The notes beneath the pieces are model-generated. The model was not told where the DNA came from. It was given only the letters and a program-made list of their open reading frames with translations, and made no database searches. Below, piece after piece: positions 24,793-33,645 of a DNA stretch of 64,000 nucleotides; position 1 is the stretch's first letter; each line of letters begins with the position of its first letter. The DNA is from Hymenobacter actinosclerus (GTDB lineage: Bacteria > Bacteroidota > Bacteroidia > Cytophagales > Hymenobacteraceae), in contig NZ_FOHS01000001.1 in the NCBI RefSeq assembly GCF_900111515.1, positions 999,419 through 1,063,418 of the forward strand, given 5' to 3'. The position numbers were made by a program, and so were the translations under genes.

Positions 24793-24800
24793 TATCTTTG
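24793..24800 (+). promoter_or_regulatory. Promoter of rpsA
   Basis: TATCTTTG is a full -7 match, with TTCG (24769-24772) in place of the -33 TTTG at exactly 20 bases spacing. The leader to ATG 24911 is about 105 bases long and contains CAGGGTGGCAGGCC and GCCCTGCGCC, which could fold; long rpsA leaders are often autoregulated, but no specific site is seen. Confidence 0.6.
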
Positions 24801-24910
24801 CGGCCCTGCCAGGGTGGCAGGCCGGCGCTTTAGCGTTGGGTATCAAGCAAAAACGCGTTCCGGGGGTGGGCCCTGCGCCGGACGTGTACATAAGGGCCAC
24901 TGCAACCATC

Positions 24911-26728
24911 ATGGCAGAATTAGTTGACAATTTCGACTGGGACAACGTAGACGCCAGCGGCTTCGGAGGTAACTATACCGCTGAGCAGCGCGCCGAAATG
25001 GAAGAGATGTACAGCGGTACACTCACCACCGTTCAGGAAGAAGAAGTAGTAACCGGCACCGTAGTTGGTATGACCGACCGCGACGTGATCCTGAACATCG
25101 GCTTCAAGTCCGATGGTCTGGTGCCCCTGTCCGAATTCCGCGACCTGCCCGACCTGAAGGCCGGCGACACCGTCGAGGTATTCATCGAGGAGCAGGAAAA
25201 CGCCAACGGCCAGCTTATCCTGAGCCGCAAGAAAGCCAAAATCAAGCAGGCCTGGAAAGCCATCTACGACGCACTGGAGAACGATTCCGTACTCGAAGGC
25301 GTGGTAAAGCGTCGCACCAAAGGCGGCCTGATCATGGACCTCGACGGCGTAGAAGCCTTCCTGCCCGGCTCGCAGATTGACGTGAAGCCGATTCGCGACT
25401 TCGACATCTATGTGGGTCGCCGCATGGAAGTGAAAGTGGTGAAAATCAACGCCGCTTTCGACAACGTGGTGGTATCGCATAAGGTGCTCATCGAGAAAGA
25501 CCTCGAGAAGCAGCGCGAAGCCATCCTCAACAACCTGGAGAAAGGCCAGATCCTGGAGGGCGTTATCAAGAACATGACCAACTTCGGCGTGTTCATCGAC
25601 CTCGGCGGTGTCGACGGTCTGCTGCACATCACCGACATCTCGTGGGGCCGCATCGCCCACCCGAGCGAAGTATTGCAGCTCGACCAGAAGCTCAACATCG
25701 TGGTGCTCGACTTCGACGAAGCCAAGAAGCGTATCAGCCTCGGCCTGAAGCAGCTGACCCCACATCCGTGGGATTCGCTGCCCGAGGACATGGGCGTGGG
25801 CACCAAGGTGAAGGGCCGCATCGTGAACGTAGCCGACTACGGCGCGTTTATGGAAATCATCCCCGGCGTAGAGGGCCTGATCCACGTGTCGGAAATGAGC
25901 TGGAGCCAGCACCTGCGCAACCCGCAGGACTTCATCAAGCAGGGTGACGTAGTAGAGGCGCAGATTCTGACCCTCGACCGCGAAGACCGCAAGATGAGCC
26001 TCGGCATCAAGCAGCTCAGCGAAGACCCCTGGACCCGTGGCGACTTCGCCGACAAGTACGCCATCGGCAGCAAGCACAACGGCCTGGTGCGTAACCTCAC
26101 CAACTTCGGCCTGTTCGTGGAGCTGGAAGAGGGTGTCGACGGCCTCGTACACGTTTCCGACCTGTCGTGGACCAAGAAGATCAAGCACCCCTCCGAAATG
26201 GTGAAGGTGGGCGACCGTCTGGACGTGGTAGTACTGGAGCTGGACGTGAGCAACCGCCGCCTGGCCCTGGGCCACAAGCAGCTGGAGGAAAACCCCTGGG
26301 ATACGTTCCAGACGGTGTTCACCCCCGGTTCGGTACACACCGCTACCATCATCGACAAGAACGACCGCGGCGCGGTGCTCGAGTTGCCCTACGGCATCGA
26401 AGGCTTCGCTTACCCCAAGTCGCTCCAGAAGGAGGATGGCTCGATGGCTGAGAACGGTGAGTCGCTCGAATTCCGTGTGATTGAGTTCTCGAAGGACGAC
26501 CGTCGCGTAGTTCTTTCGCACCAGGCCGTGTACAACAAGCAGGCGGAAGAGGAAGGCCGTTCGGCTAAGTTCGCCAAGAAGAAGCCGTCGGCTACCGGCG
26601 CTGCTGCTTCGCAGGGCGAAGGCAAGCTGAGCGACATGAAGAAGACCACCCCGGCCGAGAAATCGACCCTTGGTGACCTCGACGCCCTGTCGGCTCTGCG
26701 CGACAAGATGATGGACAACGAGTCGTAA
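24911..26728 (+). CDS. rpsA: 30S ribosomal protein S1
   Basis: A 605-residue S1 protein with six OB-fold S1 domains at roughly 45-110, 125-190, 210-280, 295-365, 380-450 and 465-535. Each has the G-x-V-x-x-x-x-x-x-G-x-(F/L) start, such as GTVVGMTDRDVIL, GVIKNMTNFGVFIDLGGVDGLLH, and GLVRNLTNFGLFVELEEGVDGLVH. The C-terminal 70 residues are charged and low complexity (KFAKKKPSATGAAAS). S1 helps mRNA binding on the ribosome, and matters in Bacteroidota, where Shine-Dalgarno use is weak. ATG 24911 gives a conventional N-terminus; an upstream in-frame start falls in the leader. A terminator follows 24 bases after the stop. Confidence 0.96.
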   Translation: MAELVDNFDWDNVDASGFGGNYTAEQRAEMEEMYSGTLTTVQEEEVVTGTVVGMTDRDVILNIGFKSDGLVPLSEFRDLPDLKAGDTVEVFIEEQENANGQLILSRKKAKIKQAWKAIYDALENDSVLEGVVKRRTKGGLIMDLDGVEAFLPGSQIDVKPIRDFDIYVGRRMEVKVVKINAAFDNVVVSHKVLIEKDLEKQREAILNNLEKGQILEGVIKNMTNFGVFIDLGGVDGLLHITDISWGRIAHPSEVLQLDQKLNIVVLDFDEAKKRISLGLKQLTPHPWDSLPEDMGVGTKVKGRIVNVADYGAFMEIIPGVEGLIHVSEMSWSQHLRNPQDFIKQGDVVEAQILTLDREDRKMSLGIKQLSEDPWTRGDFADKYAIGSKHNGLVRNLTNFGLFVELEEGVDGLVHVSDLSWTKKIKHPSEMVKVGDRLDVVVLELDVSNRRLALGHKQLEENPWDTFQTVFTPGSVHTATIIDKNDRGAVLELPYGIEGFAYPKSLQKEDGSMAENGESLEFRVIEFSKDDRRVVLSHQAVYNKQAEEEGRSAKFAKKKPSATGAAASQGEGKLSDMKKTTPAEKSTLGDLDALSALRDKMMDNES

Positions 26729-26751
26729 GCCAACCCGGCTTATGGCAAGTA

Positions 26752-26787
26752 AAAGAGGCCCCGGCGCAAGTCGGGGCCTCTTTTTTT
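26752..26787 (+). terminator. Rho-independent terminator of rpsA
   Basis: AAAGAGGCCCCG / CGGGGCCTCTTT stem with eight-base loop and seven T. Strong. Confidence 0.93.
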
Positions 26788-26804
26788 GCTTCTGGCGAAG
26801 TACT

Positions 26805-26894
26805 GTCATTCCGAGCGAAGCGAAGAATCTCGCTCGCAATCGGTGAGTCGCTACAACAACTGCGCGCGAGATTCTTCGCTTCGCTCGGAATGAC
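26805..26894. repeat. GTCATTCCGAG palindromic element D
   Basis: Arms GTCATTCCGAGCGAAGCGAA and GAATCTCGC with the complementary right arm ending at 26894; loop about 27 bases and unlike those of elements A and B. It sits directly after the rpsA terminator. Confidence 0.85.
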
Positions 26895-26978
26895 GTTCTT
26901 CCTCGTCACTAATTCCCAAAAAGAAGCCGCACGGCCCCAACGACTTACCAGCGTTCAGGCCGAAAAAGCAGCTCAGGC

Positions 26979-27010
26979 TTTGGCCTGCTTCGGATAAAGG
27001 CGTATGTTTG
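26979..27010 (+). promoter_or_regulatory. Promoter for tRNA-Cys
   Basis: TTTG at 26979-26982 and TATGTTTG at 27003-27010 are separated by 20 bases. This is the best full Bacteroidota promoter (-33 TTTG, -7 TAnnTTTG) in the window. The tRNA begins 18 bases after the box, consistent with a short 5' leader. Confidence 0.75.
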
Positions 27011-27028
27011 CATCCTCAAAGCCCCTAT

Positions 27029-27099
27029 GGTGACGTGACCGAGCGGCTAGGTAGAGGTCTGCAAAACCTCCTACGGCGGTTCGAATCCGCCCGTCACCT
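27029..27099 (+). tRNA. tRNA-Cys (GCA)
   Basis: A full 71-base cloverleaf. Acceptor GGTGACG pairs with CGTCACC and the discriminator is T. The anticodon arm is GAGGT-CTGCAAA-ACCTC with anticodon GCA. The T arm is GGCGG-TTCGAAT-CCGCC. D-arm ACC/GGT with GAGCGGCTA loop. No CCA is encoded, so CCA must be added. It is the only tRNA seen in the window. Confidence 0.97.
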
Positions 27100-27119
27100 C
27101 TGTTCTGAGTTATTGCCCG

Positions 27120-27153
27120 AACCCCGGTTGATTTGTTTCAATCGGGGTTTTTT
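27120..27153 (+). terminator. Terminator after tRNA-Cys
   Basis: AACCCCGGTTGA / TCAATCGGGGTT hairpin with one G-T pair, loop TTTGTT, then six T, beginning 21 bases after the tRNA end. Confidence 0.85.
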
Positions 27154-27327
27154 GCGTCGAAATAAATCTGGCCGCCGGAGCCCGCCGGAAGTTGGAAGTT
27201 GAGGCTTTGCGGGCTTAAATTGTACGGGATTTAGCGGCCCTGTCGTGGTTGAACCGTGCTTTATCCCTACATTCCGTTTCCGCGTAGCCCGCGTCCCTGA
27301 CCCGTATTTCCTCTTCTCTCTTCCTTT

Positions 27328-29964
27328 ATGAAAATTGTGAACCTGCGCACTATGCGCGGCCCCAGCTTCTGGTCTGTTAAGCATTACCGTCTGATTGTAA
27401 TGAAGGTGGATCTGGAGGAGCTGGCCGATAAATGGTCGAGCAGCATTCCGGCGCTGGCCGAGCAGCTACCCCAGCTGCTGCCCCGGCTGACCGATGCGCC
27501 CCCCTCCGACGCCGACAAGGCCATCCTGAAGAAACCCCCGCTCACGGCTGCTTTGCTGAGCGATGGGGAGCCGCTGGGCTACGTGATTCAGCACGTGGCG
27601 CTGGCGCTGCAGCGGACCGCTGGTATGCCCGTGTTCTGGGGCAAGTCGTATCCGGCCGAGCACGAGCCGGGCGTGGAGTTCGTGGTATTTGCCTACCAGG
27701 AGGAGCGGGCCGGCCGCGTGGCCGCCGAGGCCGCCGTGCAGCTCGTCGACGACCTCTGCCAGGGCCGGCCGGTGAACATCGAGCGCACCATTGAGGAGCT
27801 GCACGAAATCCGGGAAGAGGAGTTCTTCGGGCCCAGCACCTGGAGCATTGTGTCGGAGGCGGCCTCGCGCAACATTCCGTACATCCAGCTCAAAAACAGC
27901 AATATTATTCAGCTGGGCTACGGCGTCAACCAGAAGCGCATCTGGGCCACCACCTCCAGCTACACCAGCCACGCCGGCGTGGAGGTGGCCGGCAATAAAA
28001 ACCGCACCAAGGCCATGCTCGACGGGGCCGGCGTGCCGGTGCCCAACGGCACCACCGTGTATTCGGAGGACGAGCTGCGCGAGGCCATCGAGGAGCTGGG
28101 CTTCCCCATCGTCACCAAGCCGCTCAACGGCAACCACGGCCGCGGCGCCACCATCGGCATTAAGAGCTGGGCCGAGGCCGTGGATGGCTTCCAGGCCGCC
28201 CGCGAGCATTCGCGGGCCGTTATCGTGGAGCAGCTGGTGCAGGGGCACGATTTCCGGATGCTGGTGGTGAATGGCAAGCTGATTGCCGCCGCCAAGCGCA
28301 CCCCGGCGGCCGTAACCGGCGACGGCCAGCACACCGTGCAGGAGTTGATTGACCTCGTGAATCAGGACCCGCGCCGCGGCGTGGGCCACGAAAAGGTGCT
28401 CACCAGCATCAAGGCCGACCAGCACACCCAGGATTTGCTGCTCACTCACGGCCTGACGCTGGAGTCGGTACTGCCCGAAGGCCAGGAGCTATACCTGAAA
28501 ACGACGGCCAACATCAGCACCGGCGGCACGGCCACCGATGTAACCGACCTCGTGCACCCCTACAACGTGCTGATGGCTGAGCGCGTGGCCGGCATCGTGG
28601 GCCTCGACATCTGCGGCATCGATTTGTTGACCTCCGACATTGCCATTCCGCTCAACGAAACCCGTGGCGCGGTTATCGAGGTAAACGCCGCCCCCGGTTT
28701 CCGCATGCACATTTCGCCCACCCAGGGCCTGGCCCGCAACGTGGCTGCCCCGGTTATCGACATGCTGTTTCCGGCCGGCAGCAAGGCCCGGATTCCGATT
28801 TTTGCCGTTACCGGCACCAACGGCAAAACCACCACCACGCTGCTGCTGGCCCATATTGTGGCCTCCAAGGGCTATAAGGTAGGCCACACCACCACCAACG
28901 GTATCTACATCCAGGGCGTGCAGCTGCAAAGCGGCGACTGCACCGGTGGCCAGAGCGCCGAGTTCGTGCTCAAGGACCCCACGGTGAACTTCGCGGTGCT
29001 CGAAACGGCCCGCGGTGGCATGCTGCGCTCGGGCCTGGGCTTCCATACCTGCGACGTGGCCGTGGTTACCAACGTAGCCGCCGACCACTTGGGCCTGCGC
29101 GACATTTACACCGTGGAAGACATGGCGGCCGTGAAGGGCGTGCTGCCGCGCACGGTGCGCAAAAACGGCTGGGCCGTGCTCAACGCCGACGACGACCTGG
29201 TGTACGCCATGCGCGAAAAGCTCGACTGCCGGGTGGCACTCTTCAGCATGGACGAGCACAGCCCCCGTATCCGCGAGCACGCCGAGCACGGCGGCCTGGC
29301 GGCCGTGTACGAGGAGGGCTACATTTCCATCTACAAGAACAGCTACAAGCTGCGCATCGACCGGGCCGCCGAGTTCCCGGTTACCTTCGGCGGACGGGCG
29401 ACCTTCAACATCGAAAACGCTATGGCCGCTGCCCTGGCCTGCTACTGCTACGGCTTCGATAAGGACGAAATCAAGCAGGCGCTGCGCACGTTTGTGCCTT
29501 CGAGCGTGAAAACGCCGGGCCGCATGAACGTGTACAAATTCCCGCAGTTCGAAGTGATTGTGGACTACGCCCACAATGCCCACGGCATGGAGAAGTTCGC
29601 CCAGTTCCTCGACGCCACCGAAGCCACCCACAAGGTAGGCGTGATTTCGGGCCTCGGCGACCGGCGCGACGAAGACACGCTGGCCTTCGCCCGCATCGTG
29701 GGCCGGGTGTTCGATGAGGTGATCCTGCGCCAGGACCGCGACCTGCGCGGCAAAACGGCCCAGGAACTCAAGGACCTGATGACCGAGGGCCTGCGCCTCG
29801 ACGCCCCCGATATCCCCATCACCTACATCGAAAACGAGATGGATGCCATGGATCACGTGCTGCAAACTGCCCGCCCCGGCTCGCTCATCGCCATGTTCAC
29901 CGAGGACATCAAATCGACGCTCCAGAAGCTCGACGAATTCGAATCACTGATTAGCGCTGATTAA
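27328..29964 (+). CDS. cphA: Cyanophycin synthetase CphA
   Basis: An 878-residue CphA1-type enzyme that builds multi-L-arginyl-poly-L-aspartate, a nitrogen store, using two ATP per Asp-Arg unit. Opening IVNLRTMRGPSFWSVKHYRL is the family N-terminus. Residues 1-160 are the N domain; 160-480 the ATP-grasp domain that adds Asp (KPLNGNHGRGA near 263, EVNAAPGF near 452); 485-870 the Mur-ligase-like domain that adds Arg, with P-loop GTNGKTTTT near 493-501, NVAADHLG near 585, and DYAHNAHG near 747. All catalytic blocks are intact. No cphB (cyanophycinase) or isoaspartyl peptidase gene lies in the window. Cytoplasmic granule-forming enzyme. Ends in a strong terminator. Confidence 0.95.
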   Translation: MKIVNLRTMRGPSFWSVKHYRLIVMKVDLEELADKWSSSIPALAEQLPQLLPRLTDAPPSDADKAILKKPPLTAALLSDGEPLGYVIQHVALALQRTAGMPVFWGKSYPAEHEPGVEFVVFAYQEERAGRVAAEAAVQLVDDLCQGRPVNIERTIEELHEIREEEFFGPSTWSIVSEAASRNIPYIQLKNSNIIQLGYGVNQKRIWATTSSYTSHAGVEVAGNKNRTKAMLDGAGVPVPNGTTVYSEDELREAIEELGFPIVTKPLNGNHGRGATIGIKSWAEAVDGFQAAREHSRAVIVEQLVQGHDFRMLVVNGKLIAAAKRTPAAVTGDGQHTVQELIDLVNQDPRRGVGHEKVLTSIKADQHTQDLLLTHGLTLESVLPEGQELYLKTTANISTGGTATDVTDLVHPYNVLMAERVAGIVGLDICGIDLLTSDIAIPLNETRGAVIEVNAAPGFRMHISPTQGLARNVAAPVIDMLFPAGSKARIPIFAVTGTNGKTTTTLLLAHIVASKGYKVGHTTTNGIYIQGVQLQSGDCTGGQSAEFVLKDPTVNFAVLETARGGMLRSGLGFHTCDVAVVTNVAADHLGLRDIYTVEDMAAVKGVLPRTVRKNGWAVLNADDDLVYAMREKLDCRVALFSMDEHSPRIREHAEHGGLAAVYEEGYISIYKNSYKLRIDRAAEFPVTFGGRATFNIENAMAAALACYCYGFDKDEIKQALRTFVPSSVKTPGRMNVYKFPQFEVIVDYAHNAHGMEKFAQFLDATEATHKVGVISGLGDRRDEDTLAFARIVGRVFDEVILRQDRDLRGKTAQELKDLMTEGLRLDAPDIPITYIENEMDAMDHVLQTARPGSLIAMFTEDIKSTLQKLDEFESLISAD

Positions 29965-30112
29965 TCGTGATTACGCTGATTTTTACGTTCTACGACTGAA
30001 TGCACAAAAAAAGAGCCGCTCCTATCAGGAGCGGCTCTTTTTTTGTGAACGGATTCTGATTACCGAACATAGAAATCAGTGTAATCACGATTAATCAGCG
30101 CTAATCAGTGAT
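29943..30112. repeat. Inverted AATCAGCG word arrays around a terminator
   Basis: Left arm 29943-29988 (CACTGATTAGCGCTGATTAA then TCGTGATTACGCTGATTT) is the inverse of right arm 30065-30112 (AATCAGTGTAATCACG, ATTAATCAGCGCTAATCAGT). The terminator hairpin 30003-30047 sits between them. The left arm overlaps the cphA stop. The same words occur at 31-72. Confidence 0.85.
30003..30047. terminator. Bidirectional terminator between convergent genes
   Basis: CACAAAAAAAGAGCCGCTCC / GGAGCGGCTCTTTTTTTGTG with a five-base loop. A/T tracts on both sides let it stop cphA (+) and the coiled-coil gene (-). Confidence 0.93.
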
Positions 30113-30113
30113 T

Positions 30114-31061
30114 TTATTTGAGCGTGAAGGTCGTCTTGCCGATCAGCACGCCGCCCTCGTAGAGCTCGACGGTGTGGAGGCCGGTTTTGTAGGGGGCTCC
30201 TTTGGCGTACACGAACTGCACGGGCTGGCGGGTGTTATCGTACACGAGGTCCTGCTTGGCGGTGTAGAAGGCCTCCGAGCCGTCAATCATGAACGTGCCG
30301 CCGCCGGTGCTCAGGTTGTAGAGCGCGGCACCATCGGGCTCAATCAGGCGCATCATGATTTCCTTGGTTTCCTTGGGCGACACGTCGTTGCGGCCCAGGT
30401 TGAAGGTTACCTTAATTTTCTCGACGCGCTTGGCTTTGAACTCGTTGTCGGAGTCTTCCTTCTCCTTTTCGCGGCTGTTGATAACGCCCACGCGGATGTT
30501 CTCGGCCTGCAGGCGCGAGGCCACGGCCACTTTCTGGCTCAGCTCCTGGTTGGAGCGCACCACCGACGAAATGGTGTCGGTCAGCTTGTTCTGGCGCTCC
30601 TTGAGGGTGGTAGTTTCGGTGTAAAGCGCTTCGTTATCGGCCTTGAGCTGGGCAATTTCTTCGTCTTTCTTGCGCAGCTGGGTTTCGAAGTTGGCGGCCC
30701 GCTGCTTGAAGCGACGCTGCTCGGCCACGCTGAAGCTGCTGGCGCGGAAGGAGCGAAGCTTGAGCAGGTCGGAGTTGATCTGGGCCAACTTGGCCACCAG
30801 CGAGTCGTTGGCCAGGCCCATGCCCTGCACTTCCTGGCTCTGGCGCTCGTAATCGGCCTTCAGCGACTCGTACTGCTTGATCTGGTCTTCCAGCTTGGCA
30901 TCCTTGCTGACCACATCAGCCTGCAGTTTTTCATTCTGCTGGCTCTTCTGCTGATTCATGTAAAACAGAAACCCGTTGATGCCCAATAGCACCAGAATGA
31001 GGGCCCCAATGAGCAGCAGGCGGTTGTTGTTCTTTGGTTCGGGGCTCTGATCTTGTTCCAT
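30114..31061 (-). CDS. Coiled-coil inner-membrane protein
   Basis: A 315-residue protein with one N-terminal membrane helix (RLLLIGALILVLLGINGFLF, about 15-35) and a long coiled coil from 36 to about 195 rich in Q, K, E and L heptads (KLQADVVSKDAKLEDQIKQ onward). The C-terminal part (about 215-315) is a beta domain: KIKVTFNLGRNDVSPKETKE, GTFMIDGSEAFYTAKQ and KTGLHTVELYEGG, which looks ligand- or partner-binding and faces the periplasm if the N-in topology holds. I do not recognise a named family. ATG 31061 is chosen because the longer frame enters the divergent promoter region. Confidence 0.7.
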   Translation of the reverse strand: MEQDQSPEPKNNNRLLLIGALILVLLGINGFLFYMNQQKSQQNEKLQADVVSKDAKLEDQIKQYESLKADYERQSQEVQGMGLANDSLVAKLAQINSDLLKLRSFRASSFSVAEQRRFKQRAANFETQLRKKDEEIAQLKADNEALYTETTTLKERQNKLTDTISSVVRSNQELSQKVAVASRLQAENIRVGVINSREKEKEDSDNEFKAKRVEKIKVTFNLGRNDVSPKETKEIMMRLIEPDGAALYNLSTGGGTFMIDGSEAFYTAKQDLVYDNTRQPVQFVYAKGAPYKTGLHTVELYEGGVLIGKTTFTLK

Positions 31062-31106
31062 ACAGAAGGGGTTTTGGTGGAGGTCCGGACAGTCCGGACA
31101 CGGTAG

Positions 31107-31114
31107 TACCTTTG
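31107..31114 (+). promoter_or_regulatory. Candidate -7 box
   Basis: TACCTTTG matches TAnnTTTG, 59 bases before the methyltransferase ATG 31174. It follows a palindrome-like GGTCCGGACAGTCCGGAC that could be an operator in the divergent region. Confidence 0.5.
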
Positions 31115-31173
31115 GGCAAAAATAACGGAGTTTGCCACCCCGGCAAGTGCCGAAGGTACAACCCCGCCACGAA

Positions 31174-31800
31174 ATGCAGCCCGTCCCGCCCCTCGACACC
31201 ACTTACTGGCAGCAGCGCTACGAAATCGGCCAGACCGGCTGGGACACGGGCGCTATAACGCCGCCGTTGCGCGATTATTTCAACCAGCTGGGTTTGCCCG
31301 ACTCGCGCCGCATCCTCATTCCGGGGGCCGGCCGCGGCTACGAGGCCGAATACCTGCACCGCGCCGGCTGGCCCAACGTGCTGGTAGCCGACCTGGCCCC
31401 GGCCGCGCTGGAGGCTTTGCAAACCCGCGTCCCCGGCTTCCCGGCGGCCCATCTGCTGCTGGCCGATTTCTTCGCCCTGGCGCCCACCCCGCCCTTCGAC
31501 CTCATCGTGGAACAGACCTTCTTCTGCGCCCTCGACCCCACGTTGCGGCCGGCCTACGCCCGTCAGTGCGCCCGGCTGCTGCGGCCCGGCGGTACGCTTA
31601 TGGGCCTGCTCTTCGATACCGAGTTTTCGCAGCCCGGCCCGCCCTTCGGCGGCTCGCGCGCCGAGTACCGCGCTTACTTCGAGCCCTACTTCGATTTCGT
31701 GCATTTCGATACGGCTACCAACTCGCTGCCGCCCCGCCAGGGCCGGGAGCTGTTTATCTGTTTGAAACGGAAGGCCGTGTTGGCTCAGGATGACAGATAA
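31174..31800 (+). CDS. TPMT-family SAM-dependent methyltransferase
   Basis: A 208-residue protein of the thiopurine methyltransferase family. The opening YWQQRYEIGQTGWDTGAITP at about 9-28 is the family mark. Motif I is ILIPGAGRGYEA near 49-60, followed by VLVADLAP. The EQTFFCALDP stretch near 120 and the GRELFICLKRK end complete a Rossmann fold. Related bacterial enzymes methylate halide, sulfide or metalloid; the substrate here is unknown. ATG 31174 gives the usual start. Confidence 0.88.
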   Translation: MQPVPPLDTTYWQQRYEIGQTGWDTGAITPPLRDYFNQLGLPDSRRILIPGAGRGYEAEYLHRAGWPNVLVADLAPAALEALQTRVPGFPAAHLLLADFFALAPTPPFDLIVEQTFFCALDPTLRPAYARQCARLLRPGGTLMGLLFDTEFSQPGPPFGGSRAEYRAYFEPYFDFVHFDTATNSLPPRQGRELFICLKRKAVLAQDDR

Positions 31801-31854
31801 GCCAGCTTCAAGCTCATTCAGACCTCATTCCAGTCTCTTAACAACCCGATCCTC

Positions 31855-32679
31855 ATGCTAGACGCCCTCGCCAATGTGCTGCCGCACTTCCGTAATACCA
31901 ATTCCGGTCAGTTTTTTCTGATGGCCGGCCCCTGCGTGATTGAGGGCGAGGACATGGCCCTGCGCATTGCCGAGCGCATCCGGCACCTCACCGACAAGCT
32001 CCAGATTCCGTTCATCTTTAAGGGCTCGTATCGCAAGGCCAACCGCTCGCGTCTTGACTCCTACACCGGTATTGGCGACGAAAAGGCCCTGCGCATCCTC
32101 CAAAAAGTAGGCCGCGAAATCGGCGTGCCCACCGTCACCGACATCCACGAGTCGGATGAGGCTGCTATGGCCGCCGAGTACGTCGATGTGCTGCAGATTC
32201 CGGCGTTTCTGTGCCGGCAGACCGATTTGCTGGTAGCCGCCGCCCGCACCGGTAAGGTGGTGAACGTAAAGAAAGGCCAGTTTCTGAACGGCGAAGCCAT
32301 GCAGTTTGCGGTGGACAAAGTGCGCCAGTCGGGCAACGACAACGTGCTGCTCACCGACCGGGGCAACTCGTTCGGCTACTCCGATCTGGTAGTCGATTTC
32401 CGCAACCTGCCCGCCATGCGCGAATTTGGTGTGCCCGTAATTATGGATGTCACGCACTCGTTGCAGCGGCCCAACCAGAGCAGCGGCGTAACCGGCGGCC
32501 AGCCGGCGCTCATCGAAACTATTGCCAAAGCCGCCATTGCCGTGGGCGCCGACGGCCTGTTCATCGAAACCCACCCCACCCCCGCCACGGCCAAATCCGA
32601 CGGCGCCAACATGCTCCCGCTCGACCAGCTGGAAGATCTTTTGGTGAAGTTGACCCGGGTGCGCGAGGCAATTCGTTGA
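31855..32679 (+). CDS. kdsA: 3-deoxy-8-phosphooctulonate synthase KdsA
   Basis: KdsA condenses arabinose-5-phosphate and phosphoenolpyruvate to Kdo-8-phosphate for lipopolysaccharide inner core. The 274-residue length is normal. Visible marks: LMAGPCVIEGED near 23, FKGSYRKANRSR near 55-66 with the substrate Lys/Arg, QIPAFLCRQTDLL near 113-125, RGNSFGYSDLVVDFRN near 164, and VTHSLQRPNQSSGVTGGQ near 199-216. No Cys/Asn metal switch is assigned here. It is 54 bases behind the TPMT gene and in the same direction. Confidence 0.97.
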   Translation: MLDALANVLPHFRNTNSGQFFLMAGPCVIEGEDMALRIAERIRHLTDKLQIPFIFKGSYRKANRSRLDSYTGIGDEKALRILQKVGREIGVPTVTDIHESDEAAMAAEYVDVLQIPAFLCRQTDLLVAAARTGKVVNVKKGQFLNGEAMQFAVDKVRQSGNDNVLLTDRGNSFGYSDLVVDFRNLPAMREFGVPVIMDVTHSLQRPNQSSGVTGGQPALIETIAKAAIAVGADGLFIETHPTPATAKSDGANMLPLDQLEDLLVKLTRVREAIR

Positions 32680-32768
32680 GTTGTCAGTTGCTAGTTGTCA
32701 GTTGTCAGTTGTCAGTTGTCAGAACTGCCTGACAACTGACAACTAGCAACTGACAACTGACAACTAAA
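32680..32768. repeat. Inverted GTCAGTT heptamer arrays
   Basis: Five near-perfect GTCAGTT heptamers (GTTGTCAGTTGCTAGTTGTC then more) from about 32686 meet their complement CTGACAACTGACAACTAGCA to 32766 with a short loop. It fills the gap between kdsA and the convergent methyltransferase gene. Confidence 0.85.
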
Positions 32769-33602
32769 TCACGCCCCAAACACGCGGCTTAGCTCCAGCA
32801 GCTTATCCAGCGGGTTATCGAAGCGTAGGGTGAAATGCTGGCGGGGCAGGCTGGGCCGGAAGAATACCAGGCCGATGTAGAACAGGTCGATAGTGAGCCT
32901 AACATCCGGGTGCCGGCGGATAACCTCCCAGGCCTGCTCCATTTCCCGCGACCAGTGGATATCGTCGAGCACGAACACGCTGTCGGGGGTGCGGTGGGCA
33001 TTGAGCTGCTCGAAGTAGCGCAACGTGGGCTCGTAGCGGTGGTTGCCGTCGAAGAAGGCGAAATCGACGGGAGTAGGCAGGGCCGCCAGGGCAGGGGCGA
33101 GGGTGTCGTCGAGGTTGCCTTCGACGAGCTCGACGTTGCTGGCGCCCACGGCCCCGAAGGTCTGGCGGGCGACGGCGGCCGTGGCGGGGCAACCCTCGAA
33201 GGTGAGCACCCGGGCCCGCGAGTCGGCCCGGGCGAGGTAGGCGGTGGTGAGGCCCAGGGAGGTGCCCAGCTCCACGATGGTGCGGGGGCCGAAGTGGTTG
33301 ACGAGCCGGAACAGCAGTTGCCCCAGCTGCGGGGGCTTGGCGGCGGTGCGGGCAATGTCGCGCAGGCGGCGCAGGCGGCCCGCCCCGGCCACCCGCGAGC
33401 CGGCCCCGAAGTCGCGCACCGTAATGGCGGTAGCATCGGCGAGTAAGGCGGCCCGGCGGGCCTCTACAGCCTCATAGGCCGCAAACCGGCCCGAGTGGTT
33501 GACTACGTGCGCGTACAGCCCGAACACGAAAGGCGAATGCAGCCCGTGGGCATTGCCCGAGCGCCCCAGGAAACGGAGGTAGCTAAGAATCTGGAAAAGC
33601 AA
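32769..33602 (-). CDS. Class I SAM methyltransferase, O-methyltransferase-like
   Basis: A 277-residue protein. The first part has HGLHSPFVFGLYAHVV; the Rossmann motif I is IVELGTSLGLTTAYLA near 105, then a DxxP-type FAFFDGNHRYEPTLRYFEQL near 175 and FVLDDIHWSREMEQAW near 205. This matches class I methyltransferases whose Asp/His pair binds a catechol-like substrate or metal. I place the start at TTG 33602 because the frame upstream runs through the apaG terminator (33647-33670). Function unknown. Confidence 0.7.
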   Translation of the reverse strand: MLFQILSYLRFLGRSGNAHGLHSPFVFGLYAHVVNHSGRFAAYEAVEARRAALLADATAITVRDFGAGSRVAGAGRLRRLRDIARTAAKPPQLGQLLFRLVNHFGPRTIVELGTSLGLTTAYLARADSRARVLTFEGCPATAAVARQTFGAVGASNVELVEGNLDDTLAPALAALPTPVDFAFFDGNHRYEPTLRYFEQLNAHRTPDSVFVLDDIHWSREMEQAWEVIRRHPDVRLTIDLFYIGLVFFRPSLPRQHFTLRFDNPLDKLLELSRVFGA

Positions 33603-33645
33603 AACGCAGTTGCGGGAAAGGAGGGTTGAAGCCGGAAAGGTAGAA

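Noticed and set aside
24920..26839. Long open frame of 639 codons antisense to rpsA
   Set aside because: It mirrors the S1 codons in a GC-rich genome; the protein has no domain and the sense strand is a certain gene with promoter and terminator.
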